NCBI RefSeq assembly: GCF_019263805.1
Contig: NZ_CP079195.1
Location: 2,901,001 to 2,965,000, forward strand
Reading direction: 5' to 3'
Origin: Polaribacter sp. NJDZ03
GTDB lineage: Bacteria; Bacteroidota; Bacteroidia; Flavobacteriales; Flavobacteriaceae
DNA length: 64,000 nt
Part shown: positions 9,636-17,490 of the stretch, one piece after another
Layout: the number at the start of each line of letters is the position of its first letter
Position numbering within the stretch: the first letter of the stretch is position 1
Position numbers and translations under genes: made by a program
Notes under the pieces: model-generated
What the model was told of the DNA's origin: nothing
What the model saw: only the letters and a program-made list of their open reading frames with translations
Databases searched by the model: none

Positions 9636-9675
9636 TAAGTGCTTTTTAAAAAGTGTGTTTTTTGTAAGTCTTAAT

Positions 9676-10317
9676 CTATTTAAGATTTTCTAGAAATACT
9701 TTAAATTCATCCGTATTATAATTAGCCATTCCTTCATGTGCTAATACAATATTTTTATCAGTATCAATGATGTAAGTTGTAGGTAAGGCAGAAGATTGTA
9801 ACATTGCAGGTAGGTTTCCTACAAGCGTATAAATTGGTAGGTTATAACCTTTACGTTTATCAAAATCCTTTGCCGTTTCAAAATTTTTATCAAAAGACAG
9901 CAGTATAAAAGCGATATCATTTCCCATTTCTTTATGTAATTTACTAATACTTGGCATTTCTGCAATACAAGGAGGGCACCATGTTGCCCAATAATTTAGA
10001 AATATTACTTTGTCTTTTAAATCTGCTAAAGATGTAATTTTTCCATCGGCATCCATCAACCTTACATTTAAATTAGCTTTTGCGTATTCCGTAATGGTTT
10101 CAGAATCTTTTTTATGTGTAATTTCCTTTACATTAGGGTTCATTAAGCCAGTAGCTAATACGCCTCGTTGTACAAAACCAATAACCTCTGTGTGCAAACC
10201 TGTAGCGTAAAGTGTAATAATAATGCAGACAAAAACTCCGTTCTGAATCCACGTTTTCTTGGTGTTTTTATTTTTTTTCATTTTATTTTTTTTAAGAAAT
10301 TGTATCTTTTTTTTCAT
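9676..10317 (-). CDS. TlpA-like membrane-anchored thioredoxin
   Basis: A thiol-disulfide oxidoreductase facing the periplasm. It has a very lysine-rich N-terminus, one signal anchor (GVFVCIIITLYATGL), then a TlpA/ResA-type domain with YWATWCPPC and the cis-proline segment SALPTTYIID. Two starts are possible: ATG at 10317 (213 aa) or ATG at 10281 (201 aa); the second leaves a more normal basic N-terminus and may be the true one. Such proteins reduce apo-cytochrome c cysteines or other exported thiols. The upstream promoter carries a perfect GTAAC-N4-GTTAC dyad, linking it to the cytochrome bd and haem lipoprotein genes. Confidence 0.88.
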   Translation of the reverse strand: MKKKIQFLKKNKMKKNKNTKKTWIQNGVFVCIIITLYATGLHTEVIGFVQRGVLATGLMNPNVKEITHKKDSETITEYAKANLNVRLMDADGKITSLADLKDKVIFLNYWATWCPPCIAEMPSISKLHKEMGNDIAFILLSFDKNFETAKDFDKRKGYNLPIYTLVGNLPAMLQSSALPTTYIIDTDKNIVLAHEGMANYNTDEFKVFLENLK

Positions 10318-10445
10318 TTATAATATCAATTTATGTAGGATGTTTTATAATTGGTAATTATAAAATTTGACTCATTAAAATCCTTATTACAAGAAAATTA
10401 GAAAGTATAAAAATTTCTATTTAATTTTTAGATTTTTACAATGTG

Positions 10446-10489
10446 CAAACATAGATAAAATAAGACTTTACGCAGGTAACTCTAGTTAC
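10446..10489 (-). promoter_or_regulatory. Crp/Fnr-like promoter of the TlpA-like gene
   Basis: Dyad GTAAC-TCTA-GTTAC at 10476-10489, extended to GGTAACT-CT-AGTTACC (10475-10490). On the minus strand the -7 box TATGTTTG lies at 10446-10453. Centre-to-box-end distance is again 36.5 bp. The leader would be about 120-160 nt depending on the start used. On the plus strand the equivalent position holds only AATAATTG, so the site probably works leftward. It shares the 331-bp gap 10318-10648 with the cydA promoter; nothing else was seen in that gap. Confidence 0.68.
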
Positions 10490-10571
10490 CAAACTTGTTA
10501 AACTAATATTAAATAATTGCCCTTCTATGTGTTCTTGTTTTATTAAATTTACCAATGCAAAATATAGCTTA

Positions 10572-10615
10572 GCTACTTATGTTACATAGAGAATGTAATA
10601 CAATGTTTATTTTTG
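10572..10615 (+). promoter_or_regulatory. Crp/Fnr-like promoter of cydAB
   Basis: One-mismatch dyad GCTAC-TTAT-GTTAC at 10572-10585 and a -7 box TATTTTTG at 10608-10615; centre-to-box-end distance 36.5 bp. A second perfect inverted repeat, TTACATAGAGAATGTAA (10582-10598), overlaps its right half and could bind another factor or the same one in a shifted register. cydA starts at 10649, 33 bp past the box. Confidence 0.65.
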
Positions 10616-10648
10616 CAGATATTAATAAGTATAACAAGTATTTTTAAT

Positions 10649-11980
10649 ATGGAAGACATGATTTTTTATGATAGATTGCAATTTGCATTTACTATCACCT
10701 TTCACTATATATTTCCGCAGTTAACAATGGGACTTTCATTACTGATTGTCTATTATAAATGGAAATACCTCAGAAATAATAATGAAAAATATAACAATGC
10801 TGCAAAATTTCTGATGAAAATTTTTGCAATTAACTTTACAATGGGTGTTATAACTGGTATTCCAATGGAATTTCAATTTGGTACCAATTGGGCTAAATTT
10901 TCTGAATTAACTGGTGGAATTATCGGTCAGACTTTGGCAATGGAAGGGATGTTCTCTTTCTTTTTAGAATCCTCTTTCTTAGCGCTCTTTATTTTTGGTG
11001 AAAAATTAATGGGACAAAAACTTCATTTCTTAACCGGTTTTTTGGTGTTTTTAGGTTCTTGGGCAAGTGGTTGGTTTATTTTAGCTACCAATGCTTGGAT
11101 GCAACATCCGGTAGGTTATGAAATTTTACAGAATGGTAAGTTTGTGTTAGAAAACTTCTCTGCACTGTTTAGTAATCCTTGGTTATTACCTGCTTTTTTA
11201 CACAATCAAATGGCGTCTGTGGTAACTTCTTCTTTTGTGGTTGCAAGTATTGGTGCTTTTTATATTTTAAGAAAAAAACAAGTAGAATACGGGAAAATAT
11301 TTTTAAAAACAGGTGTAATTTTTGGTTTGATTTCTAGTGTTTTAGTGGCTTTACCTACGGGAGATTGGAACGCTAAAAATGTGGCAAAATATCAACCAGC
11401 TGCTTTTGCTGCTATGGAAGGAATTTTTGAAACAGAAGAAGCTGGAGCAGAAATTGTGTTGATTGGTCAACCAAATATGGTAGAAAAAAAGTTAGACAAT
11501 AAAATTGCGGTTCCTAATATTTTAAGTTTTTTAACGCATCAAGATTGGAATAAGCAGATTCCTGGAATGGATCAATTCAAAGAAGAAGAATTACCAGATA
11601 ATATTCCGGCGCTGTATTATTCATATCACATAATGGTTGGTTTAGGTACCATTTTTATTGGTATTATGGCACTAGCACTTTTCTTTTTATGGCGAAAAAA
11701 ACTGTATACTTTTAAGCCAATACTTTGGTTTATTATGTTTTTAGTTCCGTTTCCGTACATCGCAAATCTTACAGGTTGGTACACGGCAGAGTTAGGGAGA
11801 CAGCCGTATTTAGTATATGGATTGTTAAAAACTAGCGATGGTATTTCGCCAACCGTATCTTCTGGTAACACCTTATTTACCTTATTAGGTTTTGTTGCTT
11901 TGTATATGTTACTAGGACTATTATTTTTAGTTTTAGTTGGTAAAACGATTAACGAAGGTCCTAAACTTGAAAAACATTAA
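10649..11980 (+). CDS. cydA: Cytochrome bd ubiquinol oxidase subunit I
   Basis: Haem-bearing subunit of the high-affinity terminal oxidase that oxidises quinol and reduces oxygen to water. The ATG at 10649 is chosen over an upstream in-frame TTG at 10613 because that TTG is the end of the -7 box and because this start places the haem-ligand histidine of FTITFHYIFPQLTMG at residue 19, as in E. coli CydA. A second ligand candidate is H185 (LPAFLHNQMAS). The conserved GRQPYLVYGLLKTSD stretch is near the end. At 443 residues it is a short Q-loop type. cydB follows after 3 bp. Confidence 0.96.
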   Translation: MEDMIFYDRLQFAFTITFHYIFPQLTMGLSLLIVYYKWKYLRNNNEKYNNAAKFLMKIFAINFTMGVITGIPMEFQFGTNWAKFSELTGGIIGQTLAMEGMFSFFLESSFLALFIFGEKLMGQKLHFLTGFLVFLGSWASGWFILATNAWMQHPVGYEILQNGKFVLENFSALFSNPWLLPAFLHNQMASVVTSSFVVASIGAFYILRKKQVEYGKIFLKTGVIFGLISSVLVALPTGDWNAKNVAKYQPAAFAAMEGIFETEEAGAEIVLIGQPNMVEKKLDNKIAVPNILSFLTHQDWNKQIPGMDQFKEEELPDNIPALYYSYHIMVGLGTIFIGIMALALFFLWRKKLYTFKPILWFIMFLVPFPYIANLTGWYTAELGRQPYLVYGLLKTSDGISPTVSSGNTLFTLLGFVALYMLLGLLFLVLVGKTINEGPKLEKH

Positions 11981-11983
11981 AAG

Positions 11984-13057
11984 ATGGAAATATTTTGGTA
12001 CATTATAATAGCAACGGTTTTAGGTATCTTTTTTGTTTTAGATGGATATGATTTCGGAACAGGAATTATTCATTTATTTTTTGCAAAAAAAGAGAAGGAT
12101 AAAGAAGTAATTACAAAATCTGCAGGTTTATTTTGGGATTCTAATGAGGTTTGGTTAGTGGCAGCTGGAGGGATGCTTTTTATGGCTTTTCCTACTTTTT
12201 ATGCTTCTGTATTTAGTGGATTTTACTTACCCTTAATCATCGTTTTATGGTTGATTATTTTTAGAGCAATTGGCCTTGAATTTAGGAGTCAGTTTAAGTA
12301 TCAAATGTGGAAAGACATTTGGGATGTTTCTTTTGGAGTTTCTAGTTTATTATTAGCCTTATTTTTTGGGATTGCGCTAGGGAATATTGTGAGAGGTGTA
12401 AATTTAGGTGGCGTAGAAAACGGAGTTTCTGTGTACGAAGGGCATTATTTTTTCTTGCCATTATGGGATAGTAGTTTTAGTCCTTTAACAGAGCATCCAG
12501 GGGTTATAGATTGGTTTACGATTATTATAGGTTTAATTTCTGTTGTTACTTTAGCAATTCACGGTGCTAATTGGATAATTTTAAAAACCAATTCAACTAT
12601 TAACTTAAAATTGAAAGGTGTTATTTTTAAGTTGAATATTGCTTTAACAATTCTTACCATTGTTTCTGTAGCACTTTGGCAAATTGTAAATCCAGACTCT
12701 TTAAATAATTTTGTTGATAAACCTTATTTATTGGTATTCCCTATGCTGTATTTTACAGGATTAGTTGGTTTGTTTTTTATCAAAAAAATTAAAAAAGAGG
12801 TACATGCTTTTTGGCTATCAACGTTATTAATATTAGGAGGAATTACTTCTTCTTTGGCTTCTTTATTTCCAGTTATTTTACCTTCTGTCAATAATGTTCA
12901 CGAGCCACTTACCATATATAATACTTCGGCACCAGAATACGGTTTGTCTGTGGCATTTATTTGGGGAATTATCGGTATTATCTTAATTGTAATTTATGCA
13001 ATTATTCAAAAAAGATTAAAGGGAGGTAAAGTTGATAAAATGGATTACGGCCATTAG
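11984..13057 (+). CDS. cydB: Cytochrome bd ubiquinol oxidase subunit II
   Basis: Partner subunit of CydA, 357 residues with about eight or nine membrane helices. The family start FWYIIIATVLGIFFVLDGYDFGTGI is present, as are WDSNEVWLVAAGGMLFMAFP and the segment IHGANWIILKT. It starts 3 bp after cydA and is followed 15 bp later by a small membrane protein gene. No cydDC haem/thiol exporter genes lie beside it. Confidence 0.95.
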   Translation: MEIFWYIIIATVLGIFFVLDGYDFGTGIIHLFFAKKEKDKEVITKSAGLFWDSNEVWLVAAGGMLFMAFPTFYASVFSGFYLPLIIVLWLIIFRAIGLEFRSQFKYQMWKDIWDVSFGVSSLLLALFFGIALGNIVRGVNLGGVENGVSVYEGHYFFLPLWDSSFSPLTEHPGVIDWFTIIIGLISVVTLAIHGANWIILKTNSTINLKLKGVIFKLNIALTILTIVSVALWQIVNPDSLNNFVDKPYLLVFPMLYFTGLVGLFFIKKIKKEVHAFWLSTLLILGGITSSLASLFPVILPSVNNVHEPLTIYNTSAPEYGLSVAFIWGIIGIILIVIYAIIQKRLKGGKVDKMDYGH

Positions 13058-13072
13058 TCTAAACCTACTATT

Positions 13073-13369
13073 ATGACAGAAACATTAATTTCTTTACTGA
13101 GTATTTTATTAGGAATAATCGGAGCGATTGGTTTTGGTATGCTTTTTAAAAAATATTCATTTGGTATTGTAGGCAATACAATAGCGGGTGTTTTTGGAAG
13201 TGTATTTTTCATTAAATCATTTGGGCGATTAGGCTTTAATCCGCAATCTATAATGCAACATGGTACATTTAATACTTCATTATTTATAATGAACTGTATC
13301 GTCTCCGTTTTAGGAGGTGTTTTAGGGTTGATTATCATTAAAAAAATCTATAATAAGCTTAATAAATAA
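13073..13369 (+). CDS. Small Gly-rich membrane protein (98 aa), cydAB-linked
   Basis: Three hydrophobic segments (about 3-24, 29-50, 70-92) with glycine spacing such as IVGNTIAGVFGSVFF, which recalls GlsB/YeaQ/YmgE (transglycosylase-associated) small membrane proteins. It starts 15 bp after cydB and is probably the third gene of that operon. It is far longer than CydX-type subunits and lacks their sequence. The family assignment is tentative and the role is unknown. Confidence 0.6.
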   Translation: MTETLISLLSILLGIIGAIGFGMLFKKYSFGIVGNTIAGVFGSVFFIKSFGRLGFNPQSIMQHGTFNTSLFIMNCIVSVLGGVLGLIIIKKIYNKLNK

Positions 13370-13386
13370 CTGTTTATATAGCTTAC

Positions 13387-13446
13387 ATGATATAAGTCAT
13401 CTTATCTAGTTTCAATTCATTATACATTTGTTAACCAATTGGTTAA
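13387..13446 (+). promoter_or_regulatory. Promoter and likely auto-operator of the TetR/ABC-exporter operon
   Basis: A -7 box TACATTTG lies at 13423-13430. Immediately after it is a perfect 16-bp palindrome, TTAACCAATTGGTTAA (13431-13446), covering the expected transcription start, the usual place for a TetR repressor to block its own operon. In addition, ATGAT-ATAA-GTCAT (13387-13400) is an imperfect FNR-like dyad whose centre is 36.5 bp from the end of the -7 box, the spacing seen at five stronger sites; this part is weaker. Confidence 0.65.
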
Positions 13447-13458
13447 ACTAAATAGTTG

Positions 13459-14070
13459 ATGGGCGGGACTAAAAACGAAAATACAGAAGATCAAATTTTA
13501 AATGCAGCAAAAAATGTATTTCAATCTAAAGGAATGGATGGTGCTCGCATGCAAGAAATTGCCAATGAAGCAGGCATAAACAAAGCAATGTTGCACTATT
13601 ATTATAGAAGTAAACAATTACTTTTTGAAGCTGTTTTTATAAATGCTTTCTCCTTATTAGCGCCTCAAATAAATGCTATTTTAAATGACGATTCATCTAT
13701 AGAAAATAAAATACGAAATTTTTCTTCGAACTATATTTCCTTTATTGAGCAGCATCCTTATTTACCTAATTTTATTATTCAAGAATTAAATAGAAATCCT
13801 GATTTTATGTTAAAAATGAAGGAAAATAATGTGTTTCCAAATCTAGAGAAATTTAAAAAACAGGTAACTATTGAAGTTAAAAATGGCACTCTTAAAAATA
13901 TTAGCGCGGAGCAATTATTTATAAATATTCTAGCCTTAAATGTATTTCCTTTTATAGCCAAGCCTTTAATTAAGGGTTTAATAGCAGTTGAAGAAGACGG
14001 ATTTCAGCAAATAATTGAAGATCGTAAAACTGAAGTTGCCGATTTTATCATTAATTCAATAAAAAAATAA
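13459..14070 (+). CDS. TetR/AcrR-family transcriptional repressor
   Basis: A 203-residue repressor. The N-terminal HTH (about residues 9-55) reads ILNAAKNVFQSKGMDGARMQ... with AGINKAMLHYYYRSKQLLFEAVF as the recognition helix and following helix; the rest is a helical ligand and dimer domain. The ATG at 13459 is preferred to the TTG one codon earlier. It ends 1 bp before the TolC gene, so it heads the exporter operon. This resembles E. coli CecR (YbiH) preceding ybhGFSR. It is expected to bind the 16-bp palindrome upstream and to release it when an exported compound or related signal binds. Confidence 0.92.
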   Translation: MGGTKNENTEDQILNAAKNVFQSKGMDGARMQEIANEAGINKAMLHYYYRSKQLLFEAVFINAFSLLAPQINAILNDDSSIENKIRNFSSNYISFIEQHPYLPNFIIQELNRNPDFMLKMKENNVFPNLEKFKKQVTIEVKNGTLKNISAEQLFINILALNVFPFIAKPLIKGLIAVEEDGFQQIIEDRKTEVADFIINSIKK

Positions 14071-14071
14071 G

Positions 14072-15322
14072 ATGAAAAAAGTAGTATTCATTTTAATAGC
14101 AGTACTAAGTATCTCGGCATTTGCCCAAGAAAGTTTAACACTTAATGATTGTTATAATTTAGTAGAAACAAACTATCCTTTAATTAAGCAACATCAGTTA
14201 TTAGAGAAGCAACATCAATTAGATACAGAAATTATTTCGAATTCGAAATTGCCACAAATTAACTTAGATGCACAAGCAACGTATCAATCTGAAGTTATTC
14301 AAATTCCGATTCCGAATGCGAATATAGATCCCTTAAATAAGGATCAATACAAAGCAACTTTATCGGTAAATCAATTGATTTATAATGGTGGGTTAACGGC
14401 AGCGAACTTAAAGGTAAAAACGGCACAATTAAAAACGAAACAGAAACAAGTGGATGCGAATATTTATCAGTTAAAAGCACAAATTAATCAATTGTATTTT
14501 TCTGTTCTATTAAGCCAAGAAATTTTCAATCTATTAGAAGCTAAAAAAAAGCAATTAGAATCGAAATTAAAGGAGGTACAATCGGGTATAAAAAACGGCG
14601 TTTTATTGCCTTCTTCGGATAGTGTTTTAGAGGCTGAAATCTTAAAAATTAAGCAACAATTTATTGAGGTAGAAAGTCAAAAATTAACTTTAATGAATAC
14701 TTTATCGAGTTTAATTGGACAATCTGTAAGTACTGCTACAAAATTTGAAAAACCTTTAGTTAAAACGGAATTACAAACGGAAATATCTAGACCAGAACTA
14801 GATTTGTTTCAATTGAAAAAGGAAGAAATAAACAGTCAGGAAGCACTTATTTCTAAACAAAATTCGGTAAAATTAAATGGCTTTGCAACTGGCGGTTATG
14901 GAAATCCTGGGTTGAATATGTTGGATAACTCTTTTCAGACATATTATATAGTGGGTGTTAAATTACATTGGAATGTGTTTGATTGGAATACCAATAAAAA
15001 ACAACAAGAAACAGTGGCAATTAACAAAGATATCATAGAAAATGAAACTGAAATATTTAAACTAAACACCAATATAGAACTTAACAAACAACAACAAGAA
15101 ATTGAAAAGATTTCAGCTTTTATAAATTCGGATGAAGAGATTATCAATCTTCGTAAGAAAGTATTGAAAACATTAGATTCTCAACTTAAAAATGGTGTCA
15201 TCACATCTTCGGTTTATATTACAGAATTCACCAATTTATTTGAAGCAGAAAACACCTTGTTAAGACATAAAATACAAATACAATTAGCAAAAGCGAATTA
15301 TAATACTATAAAAGGAAAGTAA
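14072..15322 (+). CDS. TolC-family outer-membrane efflux protein (ABC exporter partner)
   Basis: A 416-residue outer-membrane channel. Signal peptide MKKVVFILIAVLSISAFAQ, then two TolC repeats rich in long polar helices. SVNQLIYNGGLTAANLK (about 107) and GVKLHWNVFDWNTNKKQ (about 294) are the equivalent barrel turns. It starts 1 bp after the TetR gene and is followed, after a repeat-filled gap, by its HlyD-type adaptor. Together with the two ATPases and two permeases it forms a full YbhGFSR-like exporter. Confidence 0.9.
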   Translation: MKKVVFILIAVLSISAFAQESLTLNDCYNLVETNYPLIKQHQLLEKQHQLDTEIISNSKLPQINLDAQATYQSEVIQIPIPNANIDPLNKDQYKATLSVNQLIYNGGLTAANLKVKTAQLKTKQKQVDANIYQLKAQINQLYFSVLLSQEIFNLLEAKKKQLESKLKEVQSGIKNGVLLPSSDSVLEAEILKIKQQFIEVESQKLTLMNTLSSLIGQSVSTATKFEKPLVKTELQTEISRPELDLFQLKKEEINSQEALISKQNSVKLNGFATGGYGNPGLNMLDNSFQTYYIVGVKLHWNVFDWNTNKKQQETVAINKDIIENETEIFKLNTNIELNKQQQEIEKISAFINSDEEIINLRKKVLKTLDSQLKNGVITSSVYITEFTNLFEAENTLLRHKIQIQLAKANYNTIKGK

Positions 15323-15327
15323 ATATT

Positions 15328-15467
15328 TTCTGCAGATAACGCAGATGTGCGCAGAGAAAAAACAAAATAAAAATCTGTGGTAATCTGCGAGATCTGCGGG
15401 AGAGAAGTAAAAAAAATATTCCCGCAGATTGCGCTGATAAGCGCAGAGAAAATAAAATCAGTGGGAG
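15328..15467 (+). repeat. Family I palindromic repeats (CGCAGATT type), two elements
   Basis: Two imperfect hairpins fill the gap between the TolC and HlyD genes: 15328-15402 (starting TTCTGCAGATAACGCAGA, ending ATCTGCGGGAG) and a shorter one at 15421-15467 (starting CCCGCAGATTGCG). The arms are complementary around a short A-rich loop. The same family recurs at 18278-18349, four times in 18763-19170, at 32187-32256 and at 32641-32713. Almost every copy starts within tens of bases of a stop codon inside an operon. Confidence 0.85.
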
Positions 15468-15481
15468 AAAAAACATACAAA

Positions 15482-16387
15482 ATGAAAAACAATAATTACA
15501 TATTAACATTAAGCATAATTGCTTCAACTCTATTTTCCTGTGGAAACAACAACGATAAAGCAGATGGTTATGGAAATTTTGAAGCTACAGAAATAACTAT
15601 TTCGGCAGAAAATAACGGAAAATTAATGCAGTTTTCTATAGAAGAAGGCGATCAATTAGAAAAAGACCAATTTGTTGGTTTTATAGATACAGTGCAATTA
15701 GCTTTAAAACAAGAACAATTAATCGTTTCAAAGTCTGTAATTAGTTCTAAGTCTAAAGGTGTTTTATCACAGATTTCTGTGTTAAATTCAAAATTAAAAA
15801 CTGCCAGAATTAATAAAACTAGAGTAGAAAATTTAATTAAAGACAATGCAGGTACACAAAAACAATTAGATGATGTTTCTGGTGAAATTGATGTTATTAA
15901 AAGTAAGATTAGAAGTGTAGAAATACAGAATTCGCCTGTTGTAAATGAACTTAAAAGTATTGATGTTCAATTAAAACAAGTTGAAGATCAAATTGAGAAA
16001 AGTAAAATAATAAACCCTGTAAACGGAACCGTTTTAACCAAGTATGCAGAACCAAATGAAATTACTGCTTTTGGAAAACCTTTGTATAAAATTGCAGATT
16101 TAAGTACTATGGAACTACGTGTTTATATTAGTGAAACACAATTGGCAAACATTAAAATCGGACAAAAAGTTACGGTTAAAATTGATGCTACGGAAGATAT
16201 GAAATCTTTTGAAGGTACCGTTAGTTGGATTGCTTCTGAAGCAGAATTTACGCCTAAAATTATTCAAACTAAAGAAGAACGTGTTGCTTTGGTGTATGCT
16301 GCAAAAATTAATGTGATTAATGATGGAAGCTTAAAAATAGGGATGCCTGCAGAAATGTGGATTAATTCAGTTAGCAGTTTTCAGTAG
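15482..16387 (+). CDS. HlyD-type periplasmic adaptor lipoprotein (YbhG-like)
   Basis: Membrane fusion protein of the ABC exporter, 301 residues. The frame is open further upstream, but that stretch is repeat sequence; the ATG at 15482 gives a proper lipoprotein signal (LFSC, Cys20). The layout is a barrel-sandwich half (about 35-70), a coiled-coil hairpin (about 75-160, with VENLIKDNAGTQKQLDD), the second half-motif KIINPVNGTVLTKYAEPNE, and a beta-barrel domain. The last codons (NSVSSFQ) run into a CAGT-rich low-complexity repeat, so the C-terminal tail may have been altered by it. Confidence 0.9.
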   Translation: MKNNNYILTLSIIASTLFSCGNNNDKADGYGNFEATEITISAENNGKLMQFSIEEGDQLEKDQFVGFIDTVQLALKQEQLIVSKSVISSKSKGVLSQISVLNSKLKTARINKTRVENLIKDNAGTQKQLDDVSGEIDVIKSKIRSVEIQNSPVVNELKSIDVQLKQVEDQIEKSKIINPVNGTVLTKYAEPNEITAFGKPLYKIADLSTMELRVYISETQLANIKIGQKVTVKIDATEDMKSFEGTVSWIASEAEFTPKIIQTKEERVALVYAAKINVINDGSLKIGMPAEMWINSVSSFQ

Positions 16388-16401
16388 CAGTTGGCAGTTA
16401 A
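16368..16401 (+). repeat. Family III low-complexity CAGT/CAGTTGGCAGT repeat
   Basis: Irregular run of CAGTT, TAGCAGT and TTGGCAGTT units that covers the last codons and stop of the HlyD gene. Related runs occur at 20265-20302 and 28762-28815, also directly at the stop codons of efflux genes. The rest of the gap to 16531 holds another GTGTAA/CTGTGAA-rich stretch with no gene. Confidence 0.6.
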
Positions 16402-16531
16402 AAATTTACGAATTTGAGATAATAGTTTAGTTGTTAACAAAATACCTCTGTGAAACTCATTTTACCCTGTGAAGTTCTGTGTAATAACCCATAAAGCGAT
16501 ATCACGGAGTAACACATAGAAAAAAAAGAAA

Positions 16532-17434
16532 ATGTCTATAATTATAAAAAATATTAGCAAATCTTATAAAAAGATAAAAGCTTTAGAAGATATTTCTTTT
16601 GAAGTAAAACCCGGAGAACTTTTTGGCTTGATTGGTCCGGATGGAGCAGGTAAAACCACTTTGTTCAGAGTGTTAACCACACTTTTAATTGCTAATGAAG
16701 GTGTTGCAACCGTTGCTGGTTTTGATGTAATTACAGACTATAAAAGTATTCGAAAAAATGTAGGCTATATGCCAGGGAAATTTTCATTGTATCAAGATTT
16801 AACAGTCGAAGAAAATTTAGATTTTTTTGCTACTATTTTCGGGACAACTATTGAAGAAAATTACGATTTAATAAAAGATATTTATATTCAAATAGAACCG
16901 TTTAAGAATCGTAGAGCAGGAAAATTATCTGGCGGAATGAAACAAAAACTAGCCTTATGTTGTGCGCTAATTCACAAACCTAAAGTGTTGTTTTTAGATG
17001 AACCAACAACAGGAGTTGATCCCGTTTCTAGAAAAGAATTTTGGGAAATGTTAAAACGTTTACAGAAAAAAGACATCACCATTTTAGTTTCTACACCGTA
17101 TATGGATGAAGCTGCTTTGTGTGATAGAATCGCCTTAATTCAGGATGGTAAAATTTTAGAAATTGATACGCCAGAAGCCATTGTAAAACATTATCCGTAT
17201 CAAATTTACAATGTAGGCGCAGACAATATGTATCAGCTTATTAATAATTTAAAGGAGTATGAATTTAACCATAGTGTATATCCTTTTGGTGAGTTTGTGC
17301 ATTATACAGATACAAGAACAGCTTTTAATCCGAATGATTTAAAAACATATTTAGAATCGAAAAATTTAGCTAATGTTTCAATAGAGAAAACATCAGCAAC
17401 TATTGAGGATACCTTTATGGAACTAGCAAAATAA
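16532..17434 (+). CDS. ABC exporter ATPase 1 (YbhF N-half-like)
   Basis: A 300-residue nucleotide-binding subunit of an ABC-2 exporter. Walker A GPDGAGKTT (35-43), signature LSGGMKQKL (from L132) and Walker B VLFLDEPTTGVDP are intact. The switch histidine of the H-loop is replaced by proline (STPYMDEA, P189). The next ATPase gene has the complementary defect, so a heterodimer with one good and one degenerate ATP site is expected. In E. coli the two halves are fused in YbhF (from recall). It lies between the adaptor gene and ATPase 2. Confidence 0.92.
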   Translation: MSIIIKNISKSYKKIKALEDISFEVKPGELFGLIGPDGAGKTTLFRVLTTLLIANEGVATVAGFDVITDYKSIRKNVGYMPGKFSLYQDLTVEENLDFFATIFGTTIEENYDLIKDIYIQIEPFKNRRAGKLSGGMKQKLALCCALIHKPKVLFLDEPTTGVDPVSRKEFWEMLKRLQKKDITILVSTPYMDEAALCDRIALIQDGKILEIDTPEAIVKHYPYQIYNVGADNMYQLINNLKEYEFNHSVYPFGEFVHYTDTRTAFNPNDLKTYLESKNLANVSIEKTSATIEDTFMELAK

Positions 17435-17444
17435 ACAGCGTATT

Positions 17445-17477
17445 AGACCTCACAGGTTTTTAAAACCTGTAAGGTCT
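17445..17477 (+). repeat. Family II palindrome (ACAGGTTTT/AAAACCTGT type)
   Basis: A near-perfect palindrome beginning AGACCTCACAGG and ending CCTGTAAGGTCT occupies most of the 56-bp gap between the two ATPase genes. Similar CCTGCAAGGTTT...AAACCTT-TAGGT elements lie at 27644-27671, 28823-28849, 32588-32615 and 63958-63985. It could form a stem in the mRNA. Confidence 0.75.
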
Positions 17478-17490
17478 CTAATAAAACAAA

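Noticed and set aside
10613..10648. Upstream TTG start for cydA giving 12 extra residues
   Set aside because: The TTG is the end of the -7 promoter box, and the ATG at 10649 puts the haem-ligand histidine at residue 19 as in E. coli CydA.
13073..13369. The small gene after cydB as CydX
   Set aside because: At 98 residues with three hydrophobic segments it is far longer than CydX and shows none of its sequence.
15377..15481. Longer reading frame (35 extra codons) for the HlyD-type adaptor
   Set aside because: The extra part is translated repeat DNA; ATG 15482 gives a proper lipoprotein signal peptide.
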